Of a DNA stretch of 64,000 nt, positions 1 through 9,327 are shown piece by piece. The notes beneath the pieces were generated by a model. It did no database searches, was not told the origin of the DNA, and was given only the letters and a program-made list of their open reading frames with translations. Source of the stretch: Parvularcula sp039818345. Lineage in GTDB: Bacteria > Pseudomonadota > Alphaproteobacteria > Caulobacterales > Parvularculaceae. The position numbers and the translations under genes were made by a program. The stretch is from assembly GCA_039818345.1 (NCBI GenBank), contig JBCBUC010000018.1, positions 1 through 64,000 on the forward strand, read 5' to 3'. Every line of letters starts with the position of its first letter. Position 1 is the first letter of the stretch.

Positions 1-2337
1 GACGGCGATAAGGTAGGACTGCTTGGCACGATCCGCCTCGCCGAGCTCCTCATGAACACGCCCCAAATGGTAGTGAAGCTGTGGGGAATCCGGCTCTTCA
101 GCAACGGCGATCTCAAGCAGCGCCAAGGCGTCTTCGATGTTATCCGAGCGAAATTGCACCCATGCCAGGGTGTCCAGAAGACTGGGGTTGGTGCTGTCAC
201 GGAACTGCTCAGCCAAACGCCGTGCCTCAGCCATCCGCTCAGGGTCTTGGTAAAGATGATCAGCGATCAAGAGCGCAAGGTTATTGGCAGCCGCGAGGCT
301 CCGCGAATCCTCGCGTAACAGATCTCGATAGACCGCAGCCGCCGCCTCGACATTTCCCAACCGCTCCTCGATCCGGGCGGCGCGAACGAGAATCACCTCT
401 GACGTGGGGAAAGCATCGAGCCCCCGCACGAGGACATCCGCAGCCGCAGGAATTTGGTCACGGGCGGCGTAAAACCCTGAGAGGGCAATAACCGCTTGGG
501 GGGTCGTGCGTTCAACGTCGACCGATCGCCGATACCATTCGAGCGCCTCTTGATCACGGCCTTCTGCTTCAAGAAGTTCAGCGGTCCTAAGAGCCAGGGG
601 AGCCGAGCCCGCGCCGATTTCCGCTGCGTTTTGAGCGAGGCTCAAGGCTTCCTCATCGCGCCCAAGCTGGACCAGCACGGCTGCCTCCATAAGCACAATC
701 TCATCGCTTTCAGGCATCGCTGCGCGGCCTTCCTGCAAAACCTCCAAGGCGCCCTCGAGGTTGTCTTGCGCCAATCGGACAAAGGCCAACACCACAGCAC
801 CTCCAGCAGGATCGAGGCCTGTCTCGATCATCTCGCGGCCGATCGATGTCGCCTCACTTAACGCTGAGCGGCGCAAAGCAATTTCTGCCGCGGCGCGAAG
901 TGCCTCGATATTGTCCGGTTGCACACGCAACACTTCTGCAAGGCGTTCCGACGCAGCACGCAGTTGACCCAATCGCGCCTCGATCAGCGCGAGCTGGACC
1001 CGAGCCGGGATATCGTCCGGTGCCTGAACCAGGTAATTGAGCAGGGTTTCAGCGGCGAGCTCGTATTCGCGATTGCCCGCATAGGACGTTGAGAGCTGAC
1101 GCAGCGCGCCGGTCGATTGCGCACCGCTCGACAGCACCGACCGAAGATCCGCGATCGCGCTGCGGTGATCTCCCGCTTTAGCCGAAAGCGCCGCCCGGAT
1201 CATCAAAGCGTCAGGAAAGGCTGAGTTGATCGCGAGAATACCGTCGGTCAGCGCCCGCGCCGTGTCGTCTTGGCCTCCGTCAAAAGCGAGTTTGGCCAGG
1301 CCAGCACGCGCCAAAAGGCCCATCAGCTCATCGCCGCGAAGATCAGCAACACCGCGTAAGACGTCGACCGCCTCTTGGGTCCGGCCTGCATCCGCCAACA
1401 CCGTGGACAATGCGAACTTTAGGCGATCCTGATCGGGACGTTCGTCGATGAACGCCTGATAAAGTGCCACCGCTGAATCGGTACCCGCACGCCGGGCGGC
1501 AAGATCAGCCCAGGCGGTGAGAATAGAAAGGTCCTCTGGGTCAGCTTCTGAGGCCGCTTCGAGTTCAGCCTCAGCTGCATCAAAACGGGACTCGCGAGCA
1601 AAGAACTGTGCCAACGCCAACCGATGTTCGGCGCTCGGCTCAATCTCGACAATTTGTCGGAGCACCTCTTCTTGGCCGGCCGTGTTGCCGGTAAGATCGA
1701 GAATGCTGAAACGCAAACTGAGAAGTTCAACAGACGCCCCGGCCTGATCAATTTCTTCGGCAATGAGTTCGAGCGCCGCGTTCACATCACCACTTGCAAT
1801 CTCAACCCCCGCCAGCGTTGCAAGAGCACGCACGTTTCCCGGATCGAGACGCCGCACCTTTTGGGCCAGCTCATAGGCTTCAGCGAGATTGCTCCGGCGT
1901 AGCGCCACCGCTGCGACAAGCGCGTTGGCCTCTGGATTGTCGGGTTCATCCTCGAGGACTTTGCGCGCTTCTTCGACGGACAACGTGTCGAAATAGCCCT
2001 GAAGATAGATGCGCCCCAATTCGACCCGCGCATCGTGCCGTGTTGGGTCTTGATCGAGGATCGACAGATACATGCCCATGGCGGTCGCGATCTCACCGGA
2101 TTCCTCCGCCATTCTGGCCAGATAGACCTTGGGCGTACTGTTGGTGGGATCGATTTTAAGCGCGCTACGGAATTTGAGGACAGCCGACTCGAAGTCTTCT
2201 TCCTCATAATATTCAATGCCTTGGTTGATGTAGCGTGTGGCTTTCACGTCATCATCAACACAAGCCGTCAACACTTGAAGAAGCACGAGGACAGCGAAAA
2301 TACGCGCAAACCTCGTTGCATGAACAAGAATTTTCAC
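1..2337 (-). CDS. TPR-repeat lipoprotein, PEP-CTERM/PrsT type (partial, C-terminus beyond left edge)
   Basis: The frame is open for 779 codons from a GTG at 2337 to the window edge. The N-terminus is a lipoprotein signal: a hydrophobic stretch ending in LTAC, with the lipidated cysteine at residue 26. A G-rich Shine-Dalgarno lies just upstream. The rest is rich in helical pairs with TPR spacing (for example YYEEEDFESAVLKFRSALKI near residue 45). Long TPR lipoproteins of this kind accompany exosortase and exopolysaccharide loci, where they are thought to assist polymer assembly or export in the periplasm. The exosortase about 10 kb away supports that assignment, but the specific family is inference. 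It is divergent from the DUF1800 gene. Confidence 0.8.
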   Translation of the reverse strand, partial: MKILVHATRFARIFAVLVLLQVLTACVDDDVKATRYINQGIEYYEEEDFESAVLKFRSALKIDPTNSTPKVYLARMAEESGEIATAMGMYLSILDQDPTRHDARVELGRIYLQGYFDTLSVEEARKVLEDEPDNPEANALVAAVALRRSNLAEAYELAQKVRRLDPGNVRALATLAGVEIASGDVNAALELIAEEIDQAGASVELLSLRFSILDLTGNTAGQEEVLRQIVEIEPSAEHRLALAQFFARESRFDAAEAELEAASEADPEDLSILTAWADLAARRAGTDSAVALYQAFIDERPDQDRLKFALSTVLADAGRTQEAVDVLRGVADLRGDELMGLLARAGLAKLAFDGGQDDTARALTDGILAINSAFPDALMIRAALSAKAGDHRSAIADLRSVLSSGAQSTGALRQLSTSYAGNREYELAAETLLNYLVQAPDDIPARVQLALIEARLGQLRAASERLAEVLRVQPDNIEALRAAAEIALRRSALSEATSIGREMIETGLDPAGGAVVLAFVRLAQDNLEGALEVLQEGRAAMPESDEIVLMEAAVLVQLGRDEEALSLAQNAAEIGAGSAPLALRTAELLEAEGRDQEALEWYRRSVDVERTTPQAVIALSGFYAARDQIPAAADVLVRGLDAFPTSEVILVRAARIEERLGNVEAAAAVYRDLLREDSRSLAAANNLALLIADHLYQDPERMAEARRLAEQFRDSTNPSLLDTLAWVQFRSDNIEDALALLEIAVAEEPDSPQLHYHLGRVHEELGEADRAKQSYLIAV

Positions 2338-2538
2338 CTCGCCCCCCTCATCCGATCTCTGTCTTCGGTCACTCAACATCTCCCCCGTCTAGAATGGAGA
2401 GGTTGAGATTCCCACGGGCTTTTGACCCGAAACTCGTTCGGATCCACAACTTTCAGAGAATGGAAATTTAAGTCCAACCCGCTATCGTCGTCGCTTGGGG
2501 AATATCGACACGATGGAAATTCAAAACACGCTGGACTG

Positions 2539-3888
2539 ATGATGAGCGTCAACGCCGCCATCGCTTGCACCCGTTTTGGGTACGGGGCTGCACCTGGGGA
2601 AATCCGCCGGGTGGCTCGTCTTGGCGCGCGAAATTGGCTGATCAAACAATTAGCTCCCGAAAACGTCACCCCTCCGCGTCATCCCTTGCTCCAGCCAGCA
2701 AAAAAACGGCTCCTTGAAACCATTGGCCCTTTTGGTCGCCGCGGGTTTGACGAGCAGTCCAAGGACGACAAACGCGCCTATTTCACCCAATCAACTGCCA
2801 TCTTGACCCAAGAAGCCCGCATTCGAACCAAACAAGGCGTCAATACGGAGGCTCCGTTTGCTGAGCGTCTTGTGAGGTTTTGGACCAACCATTTTACCGT
2901 GTCAGCGCGTACCGCGGAGCTCCAGGTCACGGTGGGAGCATTCGAACGCGAAGCGATCCGTCCTCATATCTTTGGCAGTTTTACTAAGCTCCTTCAGGCC
3001 GCTACTTTTCACCACGCCATGTTGATCTATCTCGACAATGCTGTGTCAGTCGGTCCAAATTCCTCCCACGGACGATCGGGACGGCGGGGTTTAAACGAAA
3101 ACCACGCGCGCGAGCTCCTTGAGCTTCACACCGTTGGTGAGGCCGCTGGTTTTACCCAAGACGACGTTCTGGAAACAGCGAAAATTCTTTCCGGATGGAC
3201 AATCGGTACACGTCATCATTACGAGCCCTGGCTGGGGACGGTGATTTTTGGCAACGGCATGCATGAGCCGGGCCGGCATGTCGTACTCAACACCTTGTTC
3301 GGTTCTAATGGGCGCCAGCAGGCCTATCAGTTGCTCGATAGCCTCGCCCTTCATCCGGCGACTGCTCGGCGACTGGCCACCAAACTTGCGGCTCATTTTG
3401 TCGCCGATGATCCGCCCGCTTCCCTCGTGAACCGCCTTGAGGCGTCCTATCTTCGTAGCCGTGGTCAGCTGAAAGCACTCTACACCACACTGATCAACTC
3501 TCCTGAGGCGTGGGAACCACGCATGCAGAAGATTAAGACCCCTGAGGATTTCGTTCTTTCCACTGGCCGTTCGATCGGCGTCGATGCGATTTTGCGGTCA
3601 TCAGCCAACGCACTCTCAAGCATGGGACAACCCCCTTTCGAAGCGCCAAGCCCAAAGGGTTGGCCCGATCGCGGCGAGTTCTGGATGAGCCCCGATTCGA
3701 TGATCAAGCGCATCGATTGGATGACGGAGGTTGTCTCCAAAGCAAAGCCGCACAATCCTGAGGCACTGCTCGCAGACACTTTAGGACCGTTGGTCAGCCC
3801 AGAAACCCAAGAGCTCGTGCTCAAAACATCAGACCCCGCAAAGGCCGTCGCAATCGCGCTCCTTAGCCCCGATTTTCAGAGGAGGTAG
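2539..3888 (+). CDS. DUF1800 family protein
   Basis: The protein is about 449 residues from the ATG pair at 2539; the frame is open back to an ATG at 2422, but those extra 39 residues do not look conserved. The N-terminus (AIACTRFGYGAAPGEI) and the central motif GLNENHARELLELHTVG followed by FTQDDVLETAKILSGW are typical of DUF1800, a family of unknown biochemical function. It ends three bases before a DUF1501 gene, its usual partner. The pair sits between a TPR lipoprotein and polysaccharide genes, suggesting an envelope role. A divergent copy of the same pair occurs in the prophage at 56906-60354. Confidence 0.88.
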   Translation: MMSVNAAIACTRFGYGAAPGEIRRVARLGARNWLIKQLAPENVTPPRHPLLQPAKKRLLETIGPFGRRGFDEQSKDDKRAYFTQSTAILTQEARIRTKQGVNTEAPFAERLVRFWTNHFTVSARTAELQVTVGAFEREAIRPHIFGSFTKLLQAATFHHAMLIYLDNAVSVGPNSSHGRSGRRGLNENHARELLELHTVGEAAGFTQDDVLETAKILSGWTIGTRHHYEPWLGTVIFGNGMHEPGRHVVLNTLFGSNGRQQAYQLLDSLALHPATARRLATKLAAHFVADDPPASLVNRLEASYLRSRGQLKALYTTLINSPEAWEPRMQKIKTPEDFVLSTGRSIGVDAILRSSANALSSMGQPPFEAPSPKGWPDRGEFWMSPDSMIKRIDWMTEVVSKAKPHNPEALLADTLGPLVSPETQELVLKTSDPAKAVAIALLSPDFQRR

Positions 3889-3891
3889 ACG

Positions 3892-5067
3892 ATGAACGAA
3901 GAGATCACGCGTCGCGCCTTCTCTCGCTTCCTCGCAGGCGGGGTGGGCCTTGCGACCAGTTCGCTCGGGACAGCCGCTGCGGCCATCCAGACAATCTCCG
4001 TCCCCAAATTGGTCTTCGTCCATCTCCGCGGCGGTCTTGATGGCTTGGCTACGGTGACCCCTGACGATTCCATCACGTATGATCTAAGACCGAGCCTCAC
4101 GATACCGGCATCGCAACGCTTAGACCTTGGCAATGGATTTGCGGTTCATCCCTCGCTCCGTTTTTTCCACCGTTCTTACCTGCAGGGTGAAGCCGGGTTC
4201 GTGCATGCCTGCGCAACCCCCTATCGCGGCCGATCGCATTTTGGTGGGCAAGATGTTCTTGAGACCTTTCATGCGCACGACGCTGTTCGCCGCCGGGGTT
4301 GGTTTGCCGAGCTCGCTCGTGCCGTTCCTGGCGTTCGCGGTCTGGCGATCGGACCTCATCGCCCACTTCTCTTTGAAGGCACAGCCACGCACCAGGCCGC
4401 CAATTGGTCATCTCCGACTTTCAGGGCCTCAGAGCCATCGGTCCTCGGTGCATTAACGCAACTCTACGCAGATGATGCGCTGCTATCGGAGAGTTTGGCA
4501 ACCGGTCGTTCCTTTAGTGAACGGTCGAGGTCCTACCATCGTTCGCAGCAAAATTGGTCCGAACGTAAGCGGACTATATCATCCTTCGAAACCCTTGGCC
4601 AATTGATGGCGGGGTCTGATGGATTTCAACTCGGCACGTTATCGCTTTCAGGCTGGGATACCCATGCTGAACAAAAGTCACCTTTGGCGCGGCGACTTGC
4701 GAACCTCGATGCTGGGCTTGAGGCTCTCCGCCTCAGTTTAGGGCCCGATTGGCAAAACACGATTGTCATTGCGGTGTCCGAATTCGGTCGAACTGTGCGG
4801 GAAAATGGCTCAAAGGGCAGCGATCACGGAACAGCAGGCGTGATGCTTCTCTTGGGCGGTGCTTTGCGCGGTGGTCAGATGTTCGGTGATTGGCCGGGCC
4901 TTAAAACGCGTCATCTTTTTGACCAGCGAGATCTTTATCCCGTCAACTCAGTGAGTGAAATTCTAGGAACGGTCTTTTCCGAACACCTAGGCGCCGACCC
5001 TCAGATCTTGGCCCACACCAACGGTGCCCTTCGAGGCGCGGCCCAATGGCGAGGCATGGTCGCCTAA
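3892..5067 (+). CDS. DUF1501 family protein, Tat-exported
   Basis: This 391-residue protein begins with a twin-arginine signal (TRRAFSRFLAGG, then a hydrophobic stretch ending near AAAA), so it is predicted to be exported folded. The body has DUF1501 landmarks: VFVHLRGGLDGL near residue 40, RSHFGGQD, SGWDTHAEQ, SEFGRTVRENG and a DHG triplet. These resemble the metal-binding segments of the alkaline phosphatase/sulfatase superfamily. No enzyme activity is established for the family. An AGGAGG precedes the ATG, three bases after the DUF1800 stop, so the two are almost certainly co-translated and work together. Confidence 0.9.
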   Translation: MNEEITRRAFSRFLAGGVGLATSSLGTAAAAIQTISVPKLVFVHLRGGLDGLATVTPDDSITYDLRPSLTIPASQRLDLGNGFAVHPSLRFFHRSYLQGEAGFVHACATPYRGRSHFGGQDVLETFHAHDAVRRRGWFAELARAVPGVRGLAIGPHRPLLFEGTATHQAANWSSPTFRASEPSVLGALTQLYADDALLSESLATGRSFSERSRSYHRSQQNWSERKRTISSFETLGQLMAGSDGFQLGTLSLSGWDTHAEQKSPLARRLANLDAGLEALRLSLGPDWQNTIVIAVSEFGRTVRENGSKGSDHGTAGVMLLLGGALRGGQMFGDWPGLKTRHLFDQRDLYPVNSVSEILGTVFSEHLGADPQILAHTNGALRGAAQWRGMVA

Positions 5068-5082
5068 TCAGCGCTCACCTTA

Positions 5083-6075
5083 TCATCTTAGCAATGCTTT
5101 GTAGGCGGATGAAAAAGCACCATCGCCGTGCATATGGTTAAAGAGCTCTGCAATCGGTGTCTCAGTCGCTTGATGGTCAAGCGACAAGTGTTCGGTACGC
5201 AACACCTCATCGAGCTCAATCACCATGCCTTGCTCGCGAAGAACATGATACTGAGGGTCGAACGGCGTCAAAACAACACGGCACCCAAACTTTACAGCCT
5301 CGGCTGTGACACCCGATTGAGCGATCGGCACACTCTTGGGATTCCAGAGGATAGCGGTTTCATTGAGGATCTTAGCTTTGCGTGCCTCGCTAAACCGTTC
5401 GACCGCCACAACCTCAATGTTATCTGGGATGTCCGAAACCATACGGCGCAATGCCTTGGGCTGGCCCGTTAAGACCGTTGGGACAAATCCCGCCGTACAC
5501 AAACGATCGGCGAGCGCTACAAATTCTCGCAAATATCGCCTTTGGTCGATCCGGCCTAGATAAGTGACCCGCCGCACCGCCGTTCGGTCGTTATCGTCAG
5601 TGCGCTCTGGAGGCGGCAGAAGTAAGGGGGCAATACGGATCTTCTTCTCATTGATGGCGAAAGCAGCTTGAGCCATCTTCTGTGCGTGCTCGCCGCTGAC
5701 CAGCACATCACTGGCCCAAAACGTGTCGTTCCGCTGCAGGCAATACATCACCAGGCCTTTGAAAAAGCCGTCATTCTTGATTTTCTGATTGAGTGGGAGC
5801 GGCTCATGAAAATAGTAAACGACCCGTCCGATCAAAGCCCGCGCAAGCGGCAAAACAAACAAATTGGAGAACCCCGAGGACTGCATAAAGAACACCGGTC
5901 CTGATACCCTCCTCCTCCGAAGAATATCCCAAATGGCCCCAAAACCGTCGTTGATGCGGGTGCCCGCCAAACCGGACGCACGCGCATAGCCGAGTATCGC
6001 ACTGATATGCATATCGTGCGTCGCGCTCGACTTGCTGCTGCTCACTGAAAAAGCCGACTTAGCTCTCCACGTCAC
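5083..6075 (-). CDS. Glycosyltransferase (GT-B-like)
   Basis: The 330-residue protein starts at GTG 6075, the first start after an upstream in-frame stop. The N-terminal half contains FFMQSSGFSNLFVLPLAR and VVYYFHEPLP, like an acceptor domain. The C-terminal half has RVTYLGRIDQRRYLREFVAL and a late AVKFGCRVVLTPFD segment like the nucleotide-sugar donor domain of GT4-type enzymes. Substrate is unknown. It converges with the DUF1501 gene with a 15-bp gap. Context (polymerase, flippase, sulfotransferases) points to exopolysaccharide assembly at the cytoplasmic face. Confidence 0.75.
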   Translation of the reverse strand: MTWRAKSAFSVSSSKSSATHDMHISAILGYARASGLAGTRINDGFGAIWDILRRRRVSGPVFFMQSSGFSNLFVLPLARALIGRVVYYFHEPLPLNQKIKNDGFFKGLVMYCLQRNDTFWASDVLVSGEHAQKMAQAAFAINEKKIRIAPLLLPPPERTDDNDRTAVRRVTYLGRIDQRRYLREFVALADRLCTAGFVPTVLTGQPKALRRMVSDIPDNIEVVAVERFSEARKAKILNETAILWNPKSVPIAQSGVTAEAVKFGCRVVLTPFDPQYHVLREQGMVIELDEVLRTEHLSLDHQATETPIAELFNHMHGDGAFSSAYKALLR

Positions 6076-6335
6076 CGACCCAGCCTTGCTCCTTTCATGC
6101 CATCAAGCGCGATCAGCGCACGGCCGATTTCCGGCGGTGTCAAAGACCGTCGGCCGGAGCGGTTAACCTTAGCATCACTCCTACTTCTATGAATAACGGA
6201 TCAATTGTTACTCGTTCATGATTCCCAATACCCAATCGCTCTTCGACGCGATACAAGAAGGGCGGGGATTTGTCCGTCGTCACCGGTGAAGAGGTGACGC
6301 TTAAGTCGGTCAAGGCAAGATGCACGAGGCGAAGA

Positions 6336-7670
6336 ATGCGTAACGTTGGTTCAGGGATAGCGGTAGAAAAACCAGACTTCGCTTTGCGCTGGCTCGCCGT
6401 TCTTGCCGCGGCCTCCCCGTTCGTCAGCACCGACCCTGCTCCTTTTGATATTCTCGCGTTTCTTGTGATCTTGGCACTGGGGTCTCGACTGCTGCAGCCG
6501 GGCAACAAAACGGTCAACGCTCTGTCTCTTGTTCATATATTCTTCGTTGCGATTGCCGTGTCAGTGTTCGTGATGCGCGGCGCGAGCCTTGGTGGTTTTC
6601 AGCTCAAATATCTGGTCACCCAGATCTATCTGACCTTTCTATTCGCAGTGCTGCACGCTGTGTTCTCGAAGTCGCGCCAAAGCCTGATCGTCTTTGCAGG
6701 CTTTTGGACGATTTCGGCGATCGTCCAGAGCGTGGTTGTCATCTTGCTCGATCAAATCGGCGGGTTTCCCATCATTTACCGCGACGAGGCCGCGTACCGG
6801 CTGCGCGGGTTTTTCCAGGACCCGAACGTCCTCGGGCCGTTTTTGGTCTTTCCGATGGCTTACCTGGTGAGTGCCGCGCGTATTCCCTTCATGCAGCGGT
6901 TGATCGGCATCGGTATTTTGGCGCTGCTTCTCTTGCTGACCTACAGCCGAGCGGCATGGGGCGGTGCACTGGTGGCGATGATGATCGCTGTGCCCATGAG
7001 CGGACTTCTTGTGGCGCCGCGCAGGGCGCTTGGTCTCGCCACGGTCGGTTTTGGTGTGATGGTGCTGGCCATTGCCGGCGCGATCATCGCCGATGGTGGA
7101 GCGGTCTTCCAAGATCGCTTGCAGTTTCAAGACTATGACACAGGCCGCCTCGAGCATTTGGTGCTTGCCTTGCTCGAAGGATGGACCAATCCATTCGGAT
7201 TGGGGCCAGGCGCGTTTTTGATGGATCATGAGACGTCGCCCCATAACCTCTTTTTGGGGAGGCTGACGGATGCGGGCTATGTTCCAACGCTGCTCACCAT
7301 TGCCGTCTTTATCTTCGCGATTGGCCAGTCCTTCCGTGTTGCGTTGAGAGAACGGAGCGGACTGGCGATCGCCATCTTCGCCGCGCTTGTCGCGCATTTG
7401 GTGATTTCAGGCGTGATCAACTCCCACCACTGGCGCCATCTGGTTGTGTTGCTGGCGATGGGCATCGCGCTCGGCAGCCCCTTCGCTAAGCCTGCCCCGG
7501 AGGCCAAACCAAAACAAAAGGCGCCCACCATGCCGCGTTGGCGGATTCGCGAGGGCGTGATGGCAAGCGACACGCAAACCCCTGATGCCAAGCCCCGCGG
7601 TTTTCGTGATATCAATCCGTATCGCGAACAATGGATCAATTCGCCGCCCAATTTACCAACCGGGCGTTGA
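6336..7670 (+). CDS. O-antigen ligase/Wzy-type polysaccharide polymerase
   Basis: This is a multi-pass membrane protein of about 444 residues from the ATG at 6336, which has GAGG six bases upstream; a TTG at 6270 would add 22 residues without hydrophobic character. It has ten or more hydrophobic segments. The loop YRLRGFFQDPNVLGPFLVFP and the following LLLTYSRAAWGG are hallmark features of the O-antigen ligase/polymerase superfamily. A hydrophilic Pro/Lys-rich tail follows the last helix. Its likely role is polymerisation of flippase-exported repeat units or ligation of the polymer. The neighbouring flippase and glycosyltransferases support a Wzx/Wzy-type pathway. Confidence 0.85.
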   Translation: MRNVGSGIAVEKPDFALRWLAVLAAASPFVSTDPAPFDILAFLVILALGSRLLQPGNKTVNALSLVHIFFVAIAVSVFVMRGASLGGFQLKYLVTQIYLTFLFAVLHAVFSKSRQSLIVFAGFWTISAIVQSVVVILLDQIGGFPIIYRDEAAYRLRGFFQDPNVLGPFLVFPMAYLVSAARIPFMQRLIGIGILALLLLLTYSRAAWGGALVAMMIAVPMSGLLVAPRRALGLATVGFGVMVLAIAGAIIADGGAVFQDRLQFQDYDTGRLEHLVLALLEGWTNPFGLGPGAFLMDHETSPHNLFLGRLTDAGYVPTLLTIAVFIFAIGQSFRVALRERSGLAIAIFAALVAHLVISGVINSHHWRHLVVLLAMGIALGSPFAKPAPEAKPKQKAPTMPRWRIREGVMASDTQTPDAKPRGFRDINPYREQWINSPPNLPTGR

Positions 7671-7775
7671 TTGTGTTGACCAGCACCACGCGATCGCGGA
7701 AACACGTATGAGGCGTTCGAGCGAATAAGGACGCCTCAGTTAGCAGAACTTGGTACCAGTGAGCGGACGACACGC

Positions 7776-8405
7776 GTGATCGATCTCAAGCACCGGGTGG
7801 TTTACATCCATATCCCCAAAACCGGCGGCACGTCGATCGAAAGCTACTTTCAAGAGATCCTCAACGTGCCGGACGAGGCGCTGCCTGCGTTGGGCGTTTT
7901 CATCAACGGAAAAGACTCACCTCTTGAACGGCAAAACGGGCACAACACGCTCGCGATGTATGAACGCTATTACTTTAATGGTCCGATTCCGGAGGACTTC
8001 AGAGTCTTTGCCGTGGTCCGCAACCCGATCAAGCGGTTTTGGAGCGAGTACAATTGGCGCCGCTTACCGCCGCCACGGCGTTTTCCTATTCACTCCACCC
8101 TACCGGCCAGCCTTTTGATCAGGCTATCGGAAAAACCCGTACCGCTGCTCAAAGATCTCAACAGCCACATGCGGCCGCAGCACACCTACCTCGAAGGCGA
8201 AAGCATTTCGCGTGTGCGGATCTTGCGGCAAGAGACGTTGTCAGAGGATTTTGCGGCGATGTGCCAAGAATGGGGTCTGCCGGATACGCCTCTACCGCGC
8301 TCCAACACGTCACCGAAACAGCGCCCTGTCAAAAACCGAGAAAAAATAGAAAACTGGGTACGGACGTTCTACGCTGAAGACTTCAAACGCTTTGGCTACG
8401 AGTGA
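7776..8405 (+). CDS. Sulfotransferase family 2 domain protein
   Basis: The 209-residue protein starts at GTG 7776. The N-terminus has the 5'-phosphosulfate-binding loop HIPKTGGTSIE, and about 60 residues later the 3'-phosphate motif VVRNPIKRFWSEYNW. Both are diagnostic of PAPS-dependent carbohydrate sulfotransferases. It probably adds sulfate to the exopolysaccharide or its precursors. It follows the polymerase on the same strand and converges with a second, unrelated-type sulfotransferase with a 7-bp gap. Confidence 0.85.
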   Translation: MIDLKHRVVYIHIPKTGGTSIESYFQEILNVPDEALPALGVFINGKDSPLERQNGHNTLAMYERYYFNGPIPEDFRVFAVVRNPIKRFWSEYNWRRLPPPRRFPIHSTLPASLLIRLSEKPVPLLKDLNSHMRPQHTYLEGESISRVRILRQETLSEDFAAMCQEWGLPDTPLPRSNTSPKQRPVKNREKIENWVRTFYAEDFKRFGYE

Positions 8406-8412
8406 TTGTTGG

Positions 8413-9327
8413 TCACGCGACGATTGATCTCGCTTCTGATGCATAGGCCGACGAGTCGCCCGCGCACCAAGCCTCATAAGCCTTGATATCATCACGGAGC
8501 TTCTCTTCAATGAAAGCCTGCGCATCGGCCGTGGTTGGGCTGTCGTAAGTCCCTGTCATTTTCGGCTGAATAGCATCCATCGGGTGCTCACCGACCCCGA
8601 GAAAGTCATGGACCTGCACCAAGACGTCCTGCGGGTGAGCAAACATATGTTCGCTGCGGATGAGCATGACGTTGGATGGCGAGAAGCGTTCAAACCAAGG
8701 CTTTAAGAGATCAGTGTACCGGCCACGTGCGGCATAGCTGAAATGACGCAACCGGTGCAAAGCCGTGCTATCGCTGCTGTAACTGCTGTAGGCGGACGCC
8801 AGTCGCTCGTCTTCCAGCTCAAAAGCCCTCATCATCTCTTCATGCTCCGCCCCCATTCTTTTTGAATGGAAATAATGCGAGATCGCCCGATCCTTCGGAT
8901 GACGCAGCAGCGCGACGACCTTGATATCAGGACAGATGTTGAAAGCTGTTTCTGCGGTATCCGGAAAGAAGATGTAGCTTGGCGTGGCCTCGCCCGTGAT
9001 TTGACCGTCGGTGATCGGCCTAAAAAAGAGCCTATATCCATCGGCGCCTTTTTGGGCTTTGCGCGGTGTTTCGAGATACCCAAGCTCCTTACTCACCGGC
9101 GCCATGATATCGGGGTGTTGGCACAGCCAGCTAAAGAGTGACGTCGTTCCAGCCTTTTGCGATCCAATAACCAGAAAGTTTGGAAGCGGACGTTCAGAAA
9201 GAGGCCCTTGCAGTCGGGCCGCTGTGCCGACCACTGGGCCGACCAGAGGGCGTATAAAGTTCTTGAGGTTCTGCGGAATGTTCTTGCGAACCCAATTCAC
9301 GACTGCCGATTCTTCGATAAGGCTCAA
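8413..9327 (-). CDS. Sulfotransferase (heparan N-sulfotransferase-like)
   Basis: The 304-residue protein carries the PAPS-binding loop FLVIGSQKAGTTSLFSWL at about residues 51-68 and the 3'-phosphate site ALLRHPKDRAISHYFHSK, as in the heparan-sulfate N-deacetylase/N-sulfotransferase group. This is a different branch from the sulfotransferase at 7776, so two sulfation activities are predicted. Its start overlaps the stop of the upstream flippase gene by four bases (ATGA), suggesting co-translation and action on the polymer the flippase exports. The acceptor is unknown. Confidence 0.87.
   Translation of the reverse strand: MSLIEESAVVNWVRKNIPQNLKNFIRPLVGPVVGTAARLQGPLSERPLPNFLVIGSQKAGTTSLFSWLCQHPDIMAPVSKELGYLETPRKAQKGADGYRLFFRPITDGQITGEATPSYIFFPDTAETAFNICPDIKVVALLRHPKDRAISHYFHSKRMGAEHEEMMRAFELEDERLASAYSSYSSDSTALHRLRHFSYAARGRYTDLLKPWFERFSPSNVMLIRSEHMFAHPQDVLVQVHDFLGVGEHPMDAIQPKMTGTYDSPTTADAQAFIEEKLRDDIKAYEAWCAGDSSAYASEARSIVA

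Noticed and set aside
1419..2216. Two arginine- and serine-rich minus-strand frames as separate genes
   Set aside because: They lie in the wrong frame inside the long TPR lipoprotein, whose frame is continuous from GTG 2337 to the edge and gives TPR-like helices.
6639..7397. 252-codon minus-strand frame opposite the polymerase
   Set aside because: It is antisense to a clear membrane polymerase; the charged, low-complexity translation is what reverse-complemented hydrophobic codons give.
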